Assembly (NCBI GenBank): GCA_002453155.1
Contig: DKGG01000027.1
Location: 906 to 56,745 of the forward strand
Source of the DNA: Bdellovibrionaceae bacterium UBA6776
GTDB taxonomy: Bacteria > Bdellovibrionota > Bdellovibrionia > Bdellovibrionales > UBA1609
Length of the DNA: 55,840 nt
Direction of reading: 5' to 3'
Position numbers and translations under genes: made by a program. Positions 1 through 8,445 of the stretch are shown in pieces; position 1 is the first letter of the stretch, and every line of letters begins with the position of its first letter. Under the pieces are notes generated by a model. The model had not been told where the DNA came from, searched no databases, and saw only the letters and a list, made by a program, of their open reading frames with translations.

Positions 1-48
1 GACCCTCTCCTTAAAAGGGAGATGCTCTACCAGCTGAGCTAGCGGATC
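1..48 (-). tRNA. tRNA-Lys (UUU), cut by the window edge
   Basis: Reading the minus strand from base 48, a 7-nt acceptor strand GATCCGC is followed by TA, a D arm closed by GCTC/GAGC, and an anticodon arm with stem TCTCC/GGAGA and loop CTTTTAA. The anticodon is TTT, which reads lysine codons. The T arm and the 3' acceptor strand lie beyond base 1, so the gene is incomplete here. It sits about 80 bases downstream of purA on the same strand. Confidence 0.88.
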
Positions 49-126
49 ACTTCTTCACGCTCGAAAACGCAAGAGATCAATGTTTTAAATATTCTGGCGG
101 CAGAGTCAACCATTTGAACGCGAACT

Positions 127-1425
127 TTATGAAAAAAGTGGCCGAATCCAAAGGGTTTGGTCTCTTCCAGGCCCAATTGAAATCACATCAATGGGAGTCG
201 CCAACGAAGAGCTTAAAAATTGGACATAATCCTGGGCGTACCTGGGAAGATCTTTCAAACTGCGCGCTTGAGTGAGGTCCTCTTTCCAGCCTTTTTGGGT
301 CACATACTTCGGCTTGCATCGAGCCAATTCCCCAGGAGAAACCGGATATTCGGTGATCTCTTGGCCGTCCAGCTCGTAAGCCGTACACACCTTGATCTCA
401 TCAAACCCACTCAAAACATCCAATTTCATCAATGCCAAAGAAGTGATTCCGTTCACACGAATCGCATACTTCAACGCCACCAAATCCAGCCATCCACAGC
501 GACGCTCCCGACCGGTGGTTGCTCCGAACTCATGGCCCTTCTTTCGAAGCTCCTCGCCCACTTCGTCCGTGCACTCTGTGGGGAAGGGGCCAGAACCCAC
601 TCGGGTCGTATAGGCCTTTGTGATTCCCACCACATCCAAGTTTTGAGAGGGACCCACACCTGAGCCCACCAAAGCAGATCCTGCCAGGGTGGAAGAAGAA
701 GTCACATAAGGATAAGTCCCATGGAGCAAATCCAAAAGACTTCCCTGAGCCCCTTCAAACAGAACTTTCTTTCCCGAACGCAAAGCCTTGTGGATTCCTA
801 AGGAAGTGTCCTTTGAGCGATAATCTTTCAATTCTTCAGCGCACTCATCAATGACCTTGATCAGGTCTTCCACCTTAAAGGGTTCTTCTTTGTAGTAGCT
901 CTCAAGAAGGAAGTTTTTTTCCTTGAGAGCAGCTTCCAATTTTTGCTTCAAAACATCTTTGGGTCCAAAGAGGTCACCAAAAACAATGGCTTTTCGAGAG
1001 GCGCGCTCTTCGTATGCGGGGCCGATTCCTCGTCCGGTGGTGCCGATCTTCTCATTTCCAAGAGCCTTCTCTCGGGCCAAATCTAAGCGGCGATGATAGG
1101 GAAGTAAAACCGTACAAGAATCAGAGATCAAAAGCTGTTTGGGATTTTTCAAAAGGCCATTGACCTTTAGAGCGCGAATTTCCTCGCAAAGAGTGACGAT
1201 GTCCAAAACCACACCCGCAGCAATCATGCAAGTGACTTGCTCATGAAGAATGCCCGAAGGGATCAAGTGCAAAACCGTCTTTTTTCCATCCACCACCAGA
1301 GTGTGGCCAGCGTTGGCTCCACCTTGATAACGAACAACCAAGTCTGATTGAGAAGAAAAAACGTCGACGACTTTTCCTTTTCCTTCATCACCCCATTGAG
1401 ATCCGACAACTATTAATCCAGGCAT
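127..1425 (-). CDS. purA: Adenylosuccinate synthetase PurA
   Basis: This cytosolic enzyme joins IMP and aspartate using GTP to make adenylosuccinate, the first committed step to AMP. The 432-residue length matches the usual family length. The N-terminus carries the GTP-binding signature GSQWGDEGKGK, and further on come GTTGRGIGPAYE and TTGRERRCGWLD, all typical of PurA. A reading frame extends 18 codons further upstream, but the ATG at 1425 is preferred because AGGGAG lies a few bases before it and family alignment begins with MPGLIVVG. The gene stands upstream of the tRNA-Lys and downstream of the serine-pathway pair, with only about 57 bases to the latter. Confidence 0.97.
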   Translation of the reverse strand: MPGLIVVGSQWGDEGKGKVVDVFSSQSDLVVRYQGGANAGHTLVVDGKKTVLHLIPSGILHEQVTCMIAAGVVLDIVTLCEEIRALKVNGLLKNPKQLLISDSCTVLLPYHRRLDLAREKALGNEKIGTTGRGIGPAYEERASRKAIVFGDLFGPKDVLKQKLEAALKEKNFLLESYYKEEPFKVEDLIKVIDECAEELKDYRSKDTSLGIHKALRSGKKVLFEGAQGSLLDLLHGTYPYVTSSSTLAGSALVGSGVGPSQNLDVVGITKAYTTRVGSGPFPTECTDEVGEELRKKGHEFGATTGRERRCGWLDLVALKYAIRVNGITSLALMKLDVLSGFDEIKVCTAYELDGQEITEYPVSPGELARCKPKYVTQKGWKEDLTQARSLKDLPRYAQDYVQFLSSSLATPIDVISIGPGRDQTLWIRPLFS

Positions 1426-1482
1426 TTTGTCTCCCTTTGAAAACGATCGTATTCGAGCACAATCGGCACAGGGGAGCAAGTT

Positions 1483-2436
1483 CTAGGTTGGAAACAGGCT
1501 TTTTTTAAACCATGGCGTTGACAAGGGGAGCTGATCTGAAACCACCTCGCCTTTCGCAAAAGCAACCAGCTTGCTTGCAGCCTCCATGGATGCGCGCTCC
1601 CAGGCTTCCTCTGTGTACGCGCCGGTGTGTGGAGTTAAAAACAGTGTGGGTTCTTTCAGCAAAAAGCTGTTCGGAGCCAAGGGCTCCTTTTTATAAACAT
1701 CGAGAGCGGCTCCTTTGATTTTATGCTCTCGAAGGGCCGAGACCAAATCGCTCTCTTCAATCACATCACCTCTTGAAGCGTTGATGATGTAAGCCTCATC
1801 GGACAATTCACTCAAAGTGGAGCCGTTAATCATGTGTTTTGTTTCCGAGGTCAATGGCACATGAAAACTCAATAGGTCTGAGGCCTTCAAAACCTCGGTG
1901 AATCCTTTTCGTTCAACGCCGAAGGCTTTAAAATTTTCATCGCTTTCGTAAGGGTCATGGGCCAAAACCTGGGCTCCAAAGGCTTTGCAAAGCTGAGCCA
2001 CTTTTTTTCCCACCCGTCCAAATCCCACCAGGCCAACGGTGCGCTCCGACAGCAAGCCTCCGCGTTCAACACCTTCGCGCCACATTCCACCTCTTAAAGA
2101 GCGGTACTGTTGGTTGGCGCCTCGAAGCAAACTGAGCATCAAAAACAAAGTGTGCTCGGCCGTACTTTGAGCATTGGCCTCGGGACAGTAAGAAACCAAA
2201 ATGTTTTTTTCACGACAGGCTTCAATGTCAATGTGATCAAAGCCGCTGGTCGCTGTGACCACAAATTTTAAATTTGGATGGTCTTTTAAAAATTTTTGAT
2301 GAACTTTTGTGTGCGATCGAATCATCAAGGCTTCGCATTCGGAACTTTGATTTTTCTCAATCATCTGAATTTCAGAGTTTGCTTTCAAAACAGAAAAGCT
2401 TTTTGGGGAGTGGGCTTCAAGGACCAAAGTTTTCAT
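1483..2436 (-). CDS. serA: D-2-hydroxyacid dehydrogenase, probable phosphoglycerate dehydrogenase (SerA-like, short form)
   Basis: The 317-residue protein is an NAD-dependent D-isomer-specific 2-hydroxyacid dehydrogenase. The Rossmann motif GLVGFGRVGKKV is near residue 140, and the catalytic Arg (NASRGDVI), Glu (DVYKKEP) and His (LTPHTGAY) are all in order. It lacks the C-terminal ACT domain of long SerA proteins, so serine feedback through that domain is not expected. Its start overlaps the end of the upstream aminotransferase gene by 4 bases (ATGA), which suggests coupled translation. Together the two could make serine from 3-phosphoglycerate: SerA oxidises and the aminotransferase aminates. 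The exact substrate is inferred from context; glyoxylate or hydroxypyruvate reductase is the alternative. Confidence 0.8.
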   Translation of the reverse strand: MKTLVLEAHSPKSFSVLKANSEIQMIEKNQSSECEALMIRSHTKVHQKFLKDHPNLKFVVTATSGFDHIDIEACREKNILVSYCPEANAQSTAEHTLFLMLSLLRGANQQYRSLRGGMWREGVERGGLLSERTVGLVGFGRVGKKVAQLCKAFGAQVLAHDPYESDENFKAFGVERKGFTEVLKASDLLSFHVPLTSETKHMINGSTLSELSDEAYIINASRGDVIEESDLVSALREHKIKGAALDVYKKEPLAPNSFLLKEPTLFLTPHTGAYTEEAWERASMEAASKLVAFAKGEVVSDQLPLSTPWFKKSLFPT

Positions 2437-3581
2437 GCAAAATACTCGAGGGATGGAAAAAGACTTTTTGAAAGATGATGTTTAAATTCCATAGGCTCTG
2501 GCAAATTCAAGCCTTCCATCAAAGCGTCAAAAAATGCCAAAAGGTCGTCATTGTAAATGGCTCCCATGTGTCCAATTCGAAGAACTTTTCCTTTCAACTG
2601 ATCTTGGCCACCCATCACAGTGATGTTTTTTTCGGTTTCCAACCAACTGCGAAGTTTTTGGCCGTCCACTCCTTCGGGCAATTCAATGGCAGTCACCGAT
2701 GAGGATGGATTTTTTGAAAAGACTTTGAGGCCCAGTTCTTCCGCTCCAAGGCGAGTGGTTTCGGCCAAGATGCGACACCGGGTTTTAACAGCGTCCATTC
2801 CCACCTCTTCAAAAAGACGGAGCACTTCGGAGAGGGCCACAATTAAAGAGTTCGGAGAGGAGAATCGAGTTGTCTTGGGGTAGGACTCTAATTCTTTGAC
2901 CCAATCAAAGTAATATCGAGGCTGTGGGTTTGCCCGCACAATTTTTTCGGCGTCTTCAGAAATTCCCACAAAAGAAAGCCCCGTTGGCAGCATAAAAGCT
3001 TTTTGTGAACCTGCAACAACCACGTCTAAATTCCAAGCGTCCATGGGAAGATCCATGCATCCCATGGCGGTGATGGCATCAACCAATACCAGTGCTTGGG
3101 TGTGCTGTTTTGTCAGGCGCGAGATCTCTTCCACGGGAAACAACGTCGCAGTGCTGGTTTCGCAGGCTTGCGTGGCGACCACTTTTGCATCTTTGTGATC
3201 CTTTATGAAATTTTCAAAGGCATTTAGGTCTAGAGATTCCCCCCACTCCAACTGAAACGGAACCACTTGAGCGCCAAAAGTTTTTGCCATTTGTGCCCAG
3301 CGCTCTCCAAATTTTCCTCCCACGATAAAAATCCCTTTATCGCCAGGTTTTAAGCAATTCACAATTGCAGATTCCATGGCCCCAGATCCGGTAGAGGTAT
3401 GGATCAAAACTTTGTGTTTGGTTTCAAAAACTTCTTTGAGCTTTGAAAAGCAATATTGCAGTTTTTGTTCAAACGCAGGAATTCGGTGATGAAGAGCCGG
3501 TTCGCTTAAAGATTCGAGAACTTTCTTCGGAATAGGAACTGGACCAGGCGCCAAAAGGCGATAAACAGAGGATTTTTGCAT
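2433..3581 (-). CDS. Class V aminotransferase (serine-glyoxylate/phosphoserine aminotransferase-like)
   Basis: A PLP-dependent class V aminotransferase of 382 residues. The N-terminal LAPGPVPIP is typical of the serine-pyruvate/alanine-glyoxylate branch, and the lysine that holds PLP is K194 in the motif AGSQKAFMLP. It is the first gene of a leftward pair and overlaps the dehydrogenase start by 4 bases. Members of this branch replace SerC in several bacteria and archaea, and the neighbouring SerA-like enzyme makes phosphoserine aminotransferase the likely role. A serine-glyoxylate aminotransferase working with a hydroxypyruvate reductase would give the same gene pair, so the pathway direction is inferred, not shown. 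Confidence 0.85.
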   Translation of the reverse strand: MQKSSVYRLLAPGPVPIPKKVLESLSEPALHHRIPAFEQKLQYCFSKLKEVFETKHKVLIHTSTGSGAMESAIVNCLKPGDKGIFIVGGKFGERWAQMAKTFGAQVVPFQLEWGESLDLNAFENFIKDHKDAKVVATQACETSTATLFPVEEISRLTKQHTQALVLVDAITAMGCMDLPMDAWNLDVVVAGSQKAFMLPTGLSFVGISEDAEKIVRANPQPRYYFDWVKELESYPKTTRFSSPNSLIVALSEVLRLFEEVGMDAVKTRCRILAETTRLGAEELGLKVFSKNPSSSVTAIELPEGVDGQKLRSWLETEKNITVMGGQDQLKGKVLRIGHMGAIYNDDLLAFFDALMEGLNLPEPMEFKHHLSKSLFPSLEYFA

Positions 3582-3634
3582 AATTCATTTGCAACCGACA
3601 CAGACGTTGAAGTCAATGGGATTTCGAGATTGAA

Positions 3635-4234
3635 ATGGCGTGGAAAGACGATTATTTTGACAGTGTGTTCAGTCGACGAATTTTACTCTCATTTTTAATA
3701 TTGAACGGATTTGTTCTTTCCTCGTGTGCCTATCACTGGGGCTTTGCAGATCGATCCTTGCCCGGAGGCTATCAACAAGTGGCCATCCCCATGTTCGAAA
3801 ATAAATCCGAAGAGGTGGGATTAGAAGTTGATTTTACCAGAGCTTTGATCGAACGTTTTCACCGTTCTAAAGTGGCGCGCATTCAAGACAAGGATACGGC
3901 TCCCGTATTTTTGGATGGAAAAATTATTGAAATTAAAGTGGAGCGAGGATTGGGTGCCAGCAGTTTGGAGAGGTTGCCCGATCGAGCGGTGCTCAATGCG
4001 GAGTATTTGGTGACGGTGATTTCTGAGATCAATTTGATCCGTGAAAGTGATCAAAAAATTCTATGGTCGCGCCGATTTGTTCGAGCGAAAGCCTATTCGG
4101 CTCCTCGAGTGGGTACGCCGGTCGTAAACTCAGTAAACGCCACCTACAATGACTCCAACCGACGGGAAGTCTTACGTGCCCTTGCCGAAGAGTCCATGTT
4201 GGATGCCCACAATCAGTTGACGGAGAATTTTTAA
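3635..4234 (+). CDS. lptE: LptE-family LPS-assembly lipoprotein
   Basis: This lipoprotein is the expected plug of the LptD barrel that inserts LPS into the outer leaflet. A hydrophobic stretch runs to a lipobox LSSC with the lipidated Cys at residue 31, followed by the YHWGF and SLPGGYQQVAIPMFENKS region typical of LptE, in which the IPMFENKS strand is well conserved. The start is uncertain: the ATG at 3635 gives an acidic stretch before the signal peptide, while an in-frame GTG at 3665 (VFSRRILLSF) gives a more classical one. The stop and the holA start overlap in TAATG, and lptE-holA adjacency is common in proteobacteria. LptD is not in this window. Confidence 0.82.
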   Translation: MAWKDDYFDSVFSRRILLSFLILNGFVLSSCAYHWGFADRSLPGGYQQVAIPMFENKSEEVGLEVDFTRALIERFHRSKVARIQDKDTAPVFLDGKIIEIKVERGLGASSLERLPDRAVLNAEYLVTVISEINLIRESDQKILWSRRFVRAKAYSAPRVGTPVVNSVNATYNDSNRREVLRALAEESMLDAHNQLTENF

Positions 4235-5232
4235 TGGTCACCCTGGATTTGAGAAAACTTCAACAACGCCTTGAAAAGCAAAATCCTGGCAACGTTTATG
4301 TCTTATGCGGAGATGAAAGCTTTCTGGTGGAAGAGTCTGTCAATCTGTTGAAGTCGAAGATTGTTGATGAAGGGACCATGGACTTTAACTACAGTTCATT
4401 TATTGCCGGAGAGACTTCGGGTGCGGACGTGCGCGATGCGGTTGAGATGCTTCCTATGATGGGGGCTCGGCGCATGGTGCTTTTAAGGGGAGCGGAGAGT
4501 CTCAAAGAAAAAGACTGGGAAGCTCTTTACGAAGTGATCGATCGTCCCGTGGACTCGACCGTTTTTGTGGTGGCCTGTGAAAGTTTGGACAAACGAAAGC
4601 GTCCGTATAAAAAACTATCGAAGGCTTCGATTTGGGTGGAACTTCAGCGTCCCTATGAAAATCAAATGCCTCAGTGGATCGAGTACCTTTGTTATCGCCA
4701 GGACTTGGAAGTCAGTCGTGAAGCCATCGCTTTGCTTTTGCAGTTTGTGGGAACGAATTTGACCGAACTCAACAGCGAGATTGAAAAGTTAAGTTCTTAC
4801 ATCGGAGATCGAAACCGCATTGAAGAAGCAGATGTTTTGAAAGTGGTTTCTCGAAGTCGGGTGGATCGAATCTTTGATCTGACCGATGCCATAGGTGTTC
4901 GTGACAAAGCGAAGGCCTTAACTCTGTTGGCAAATCTTTTGGACGGCGGCCAAAGCGAGATTGGTGTGGTGGCATTGCTGAACAGGCACTTTCGAATTTT
5001 GTCTCAGCTTCGGGCTCTCGCTCCTTTGGGATTGAGCGGTGGAAAACTCTGTTCAAAGGTGGGCATTCCACAATTTTTGCTCAACAACTATTTGAGCCAG
5101 TCGAAGGTCTGGCCCGACCGCAAGATGACTCAGATGTTTTCTCTATTGGTCCTAACGGACCGCGCCCTAAAGTCCTCAGCCATTGCAGGACATGTCTGGT
5201 TGGAGAACCTGATCCTTAAAGCTTGCGAGTAA
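4234..5232 (+). CDS. holA: DNA polymerase III delta subunit HolA
   Basis: A 332-residue clamp-loader subunit that opens the beta clamp and helps load it on primed DNA. The N-terminal AAA-like region has VYVLCGDESFLVEE, the usual start of HolA after a short lead, followed by the clamp-binding part and a helical C-terminal collar domain. Like other delta subunits it has no functional Walker A motif. Translation is probably coupled to lptE, since the start overlaps the previous stop by one base. The PilZ-domain gene follows 20 bases downstream. Confidence 0.9.
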   Translation: MVTLDLRKLQQRLEKQNPGNVYVLCGDESFLVEESVNLLKSKIVDEGTMDFNYSSFIAGETSGADVRDAVEMLPMMGARRMVLLRGAESLKEKDWEALYEVIDRPVDSTVFVVACESLDKRKRPYKKLSKASIWVELQRPYENQMPQWIEYLCYRQDLEVSREAIALLLQFVGTNLTELNSEIEKLSSYIGDRNRIEEADVLKVVSRSRVDRIFDLTDAIGVRDKAKALTLLANLLDGGQSEIGVVALLNRHFRILSQLRALAPLGLSGGKLCSKVGIPQFLLNNYLSQSKVWPDRKMTQMFSLLVLTDRALKSSAIAGHVWLENLILKACE

Positions 5233-5251
5233 AAAATCCGACGAGGTTCAT

Positions 5252-5569
5252 ATGAACCCAGAGCGTCGAGTCCCTCGAAAAAAAGTCAATCGTCCCATCG
5301 GTCTTCTCAAAAAGGGCGAGTACCAAGTGGAGCGCATGCTTCAAATTGGGGAGGGGGGCATGATGATTCAAACCGCTTCTGAATTCACAGTGGGGGATCG
5401 TGTTTTGGTGACCTTCAGTTTGAAGGGCGAAAACTTCTACACCAGTCGAGGAACGGTTCGAAACACTTCCGAGCAAATGTTGGGTGTGGAGTTTGATGAA
5501 TTGCCTTTTCAGGTGCTGAGAGAAATTCGATCTTTTGTGGCGTCTCACAAAACCAAGTCCGTTTTGTGA
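5252..5569 (+). CDS. Small PilZ-domain protein
   Basis: A 105-residue protein that consists almost only of a PilZ domain, the c-di-GMP receptor fold. The first motif RxxxR is visible at the N-terminus (RRVPRKK), and a second-motif equivalent LQIGEGGMMI follows at about residues 36-45, where the usual D/N-x-S-x-x-G serine is replaced. Ligand binding is therefore plausible but not certain. The gene follows holA closely, with AGGTTCAT as the only sequence before its ATG, so expression may depend on read-through from lptE-holA. Single-domain PilZ proteins often act on pili, motility or secretion by protein contact. No partner can be named from the sequence. Confidence 0.82.
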   Translation: MNPERRVPRKKVNRPIGLLKKGEYQVERMLQIGEGGMMIQTASEFTVGDRVLVTFSLKGENFYTSRGTVRNTSEQMLGVEFDELPFQVLREIRSFVASHKTKSVL

Positions 5570-5580
5570 TCAAATAAAAA

Positions 5581-5609
5581 GAGCCCGACGCTAAAAAACA
5601 TTCGGGCTC
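5581..5609. terminator. Bidirectional rho-independent terminator
   Basis: An 8-bp perfect stem GAGCCCGA / TCGGGCTC encloses a 13-nt A-rich loop. A-rich sequence precedes the stem and weak T-containing sequence follows it. It lies exactly between the convergent PilZ gene and rpsT, so it can stop transcripts from both sides, most convincingly for the leftward rpsT message, which would read a T run after the stem. Confidence 0.75.
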
Positions 5610-5629
5610 AAATCTTTGAAAATAACAAA

Positions 5630-5893
5630 CTATGAAAGACCGGAAACTTGGCGGCTCAAGCGGCTGATTTTTCGAGCAGCAGTTTTCATATGCAAGCGGC
5701 CTTTTTGAGCGGCTTTGCCCACTTTGCTTGAAAACAACACCAAAAGCTTTTGGCTTTCTTCTTTGTTTTTTGAACCGATGGCAGATCGAAGTTTCTTTTC
5801 AAAAGTACGAACTTCACCCATCGATTGACTGTTAACTTTGTTTCTTCGAACCGATTGACGGGCTCTTTTCTCTGCGGACTTATGATTTGCCAA
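5630..5893 (-). CDS. rpsT: 30S ribosomal protein S20
   Basis: An 87-residue, highly basic helical protein that binds 16S rRNA early in small-subunit assembly. The start MANHKSAEKRARQSVRRN is the standard S20 N-terminus, and the C-terminal HMKTAARKISRLSRQV matches the family. It is a single-gene unit transcribed leftward, diverging from murJ across a 63-base gap, and ends at the hairpin shared with the PilZ gene. In other bacteria rpsT lies next to murJ on the opposite strand too. Confidence 0.97.
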   Translation of the reverse strand: MANHKSAEKRARQSVRRNKVNSQSMGEVRTFEKKLRSAIGSKNKEESQKLLVLFSSKVGKAAQKGRLHMKTAARKISRLSRQVSGLS

Positions 5894-5956
5894 GGTTTAA
5901 CCTCCGGTGATTTACTGAACTTCTCATATCTCGAAAACGTCTGGAGTTAACACAGT

Positions 5957-7516
5957 ATGGCTCAAAGCTCAAGCCCCAAGCTCAAACATGGAAAATCCTC
6001 ATTCGGAGCTGCGGCCGTGGCCATGTCAGCAGGGACCTTACTGTCGCGGATCTTGGGATTTGTCAGAGATGCCGTACTCTTAGGGGTCTTCGACCGCACC
6101 CTGACGGATGCCTTTGTGGTGGGATTTCGCCTCCCCAACCTGTTTCGAAGGCTTTTTGGGGAAGGGGCTCTGTCTGTCAGTTTTATCCCTATCTATTTGG
6201 AATCTTTAAAAAAAGATCCAGAGGCCGCAAAAGCCCTGGCCTCAACGGTTTTTACGGTTTTGTTGACCCTGACGACCACCTTATTTGCTTTGGGTTATCT
6301 TTTTATGCCCCAAATTATGAATGCCTGGGTCAGCGATCCTCAAGGCTATGCAGCCATTCCTGGAAAAATGGAGCTGACCATCCAGCTGGCTCGAATCATG
6401 TTGGCTTACCTGATTTTGGTGACCTCTTATGCCTTCGGGATGGCGATCTCCAATGCGCTGGGATACTTCTTTTTGCCCGCAATGGCTCCGGCCCTTTTTA
6501 ACCTGTTGGTCATCATCTTTTCGTTTTTGCCCTTTTTTCAATTCCAGGGAGATCAACTGGCCTGGGGAGTGATCGCCGGTGGGGTGGCGCAGTGGGCGTT
6601 GGTCTTTTTTATGTTGGCCAAAGTTCATGCTTTCCCTGCTTTTCGGTGGGATGTGGGGAGCCCTCTTTTTAAAAGAGTTTTAAAAAATATGGCTCCCGGA
6701 GTTTTTGGATTGGGAGTTTTTCAAGTGATGACTTTGGTGAACACCAGTTTTGCCGCACGTTTGAAGGAAGGGGCGCAAAGTTACATTTACAGTGCAGATC
6801 GGATATTGGAGCTTCCCCAGTCTTTGATTGCCATTTCTTTAGGTGCGGCTCTTTTGCCCAGATTTTCAAACTATCTGACAGATGGTCGAAAAGATTTGAT
6901 GCTTGGAGAAGCCCATCGAGCAATGAGGGCTCTTTTGTTTTTGGCCATCCCCAGTGCCTTGGGAATGTATTTGCTGAACACCGAAATCACAGATCTTCTT
7001 TTTGGTCGTGGAAACTTTGATGCCAATGACATTCTTCAAACGGGACAAGTGGTTGCAATCTATTCCGCACTGTTGGTGGCAACCAGCATTTCGAAAGTTC
7101 TCAGTCCGGGATTTTATGCCATGAACGACACAAAGACGCCGGCAGTGATCGCTTTTTTTGCATTGATCATTCACATTCTTATGGGAAATTTTTTGGTGGA
7201 TGAATATGGTTTGCCCGGTTTGGCTTTTGCCACAACTGTTTCTTCCGCACTTAACATGAGTTTACTGAATCTTCAGTTTCGTCGAAAGTTGGGGTCTTTG
7301 CGGTGGCTTGAAATATTGAAAGCCTTTTTCCGCTGGATTCCCGGTTTAGCTTTAATGACCGCTCTGTGTATTTATTTGCCTCGTCAGTTGAGCCCGTTTG
7401 TGGGCGCATCCTTAAGCACAGCTCTTGTGATTGCGCTTTCGGTGGTGGGGTATTTTTATTTGGCTCATCTTTTTCATGCGCCAGAGATTCAAGCCATTCG
7501 CCGTCGCCGAAAATAG
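5957..7516 (+). CDS. murJ: Lipid II flippase MurJ
   Basis: A 519-residue polytopic inner-membrane protein of the MOP superfamily that moves lipid II across the membrane for peptidoglycan synthesis. After a short cytoplasmic head, TLLSRILGFVRDAVLLGVF and DAFVVGFRLPNLFRRLFGEGALSVSF are hallmark MurJ segments carrying conserved arginines of the central cavity. About fourteen hydrophobic segments follow, which is the expected number, and the chain ends in a basic tail RRRRK. The gene diverges from rpsT and converges on mazG, with just 12 bases between the stops. Confidence 0.96.
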   Translation: MAQSSSPKLKHGKSSFGAAAVAMSAGTLLSRILGFVRDAVLLGVFDRTLTDAFVVGFRLPNLFRRLFGEGALSVSFIPIYLESLKKDPEAAKALASTVFTVLLTLTTTLFALGYLFMPQIMNAWVSDPQGYAAIPGKMELTIQLARIMLAYLILVTSYAFGMAISNALGYFFLPAMAPALFNLLVIIFSFLPFFQFQGDQLAWGVIAGGVAQWALVFFMLAKVHAFPAFRWDVGSPLFKRVLKNMAPGVFGLGVFQVMTLVNTSFAARLKEGAQSYIYSADRILELPQSLIAISLGAALLPRFSNYLTDGRKDLMLGEAHRAMRALLFLAIPSALGMYLLNTEITDLLFGRGNFDANDILQTGQVVAIYSALLVATSISKVLSPGFYAMNDTKTPAVIAFFALIIHILMGNFLVDEYGLPGLAFATTVSSALNMSLLNLQFRRKLGSLRWLEILKAFFRWIPGLALMTALCIYLPRQLSPFVGASLSTALVIALSVVGYFYLAHLFHAPEIQAIRRRRK

Positions 7517-7528
7517 GTGCAATTTGAA

Positions 7529-8347
7529 TTACCGGTGAATTTTTTTGGCCTTTTCCCAAAGAGCTTCTTTTTCCTCTGGGGAGAGATTTTTGAACTGTTC
7601 CAAGTCTTTGTTGGTGTGAGTGAGCATCTCTGAAAAACGAGAGCGAAACCGGTGGTTGGTTGTTCGCAAACTTTTCTCTGAATCCAGCTTTAGGTGCCGA
7701 GCCAGTTGAGCCAAAGAAAAAAGAGCATCACCAATTTCTTTAGAAAGGGCTTCCAAATTTTCAGAACTGGAATTTTCGGAAAAATTGTGAAGAGCGTCTT
7801 CCACTTCAGAAACTTCCTCTTTGACCTTTGCAAAAACTTGAGAAGCCTCTTGCCAATCAAAACCTAAGTTCTTTGTTTTGTGTCCAATTTTTTGAGCCTC
7901 CATCAAAGCGGGCAATCCTTTAGGTGTTTCAAGGGGAGAGCTCTTTTTTTTAGAAGCGTCCTTTTCTTGAGCTTTGATTTGTTGCCAATTTTTGATCACT
8001 TCGGAGCTGTCCTGAACCTTCACATCAGAAAAAACGTGGGGATGCCGCCGAACCATTTTTTGAGAAATGGATTCAATCACATCACTCAGTGAAAATTTAT
8101 TTTCTTCCTGGGCCAATTGACTGTGGAGAACCACTTGAAAAAGACAATCGCCCAGTTCTTCTTTGAGGCCCTCTGCAGAGCCCTGTTCGATGGCCTCCAC
8201 CAGTTCAAAGGTCTCCTCGATGGCGAAGGGCGCCAGACTTTCGTGGGTTTGCTCTTTGTCCCAGGGGCATCCATTTTCGCCTCTCAAAGCTGCAACAATT
8301 TCCACAAGAGCAGAGATCTCGCGGGTGTTTTCTGGGGGTTTGGACAT
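7529..8347 (-). CDS. mazG: Nucleoside triphosphate pyrophosphohydrolase MazG
   Basis: A cytosolic all-alpha NTP pyrophosphohydrolase that hydrolyses NTPs and dNTPs to monophosphates. Two MazG repeats are present: the first with GCPWDKEQTHESLAPFAIEE and ELGDCLFQVVLHSQ, the second with EVEDAL and EIGDALFSLAQLARHL, where the E..E..D metal ligands can be seen. This is the full two-domain length of E. coli MazG. A lysine-rich insert separates the repeats. The ATG at 8347 was chosen over a GTG 18 bases upstream because AAAGGCGAGG precedes it at good spacing, while the GTG has no visible ribosome site. Confidence 0.93.
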   Translation of the reverse strand: MSKPPENTREISALVEIVAALRGENGCPWDKEQTHESLAPFAIEETFELVEAIEQGSAEGLKEELGDCLFQVVLHSQLAQEENKFSLSDVIESISQKMVRRHPHVFSDVKVQDSSEVIKNWQQIKAQEKDASKKKSSPLETPKGLPALMEAQKIGHKTKNLGFDWQEASQVFAKVKEEVSEVEDALHNFSENSSSENLEALSKEIGDALFSLAQLARHLKLDSEKSLRTTNHRFRSRFSEMLTHTNKDLEQFKNLSPEEKEALWEKAKKIHR

Positions 8348-8445
8348 CTCCTCGCCTTTCGTCACCAGTCTATGGTATCATTTCTGGCAAGCTTAACATT
8401 TTTTCTCGCAGGCAGAAGCTTAAAAAAGGACAATGTAAATAGACT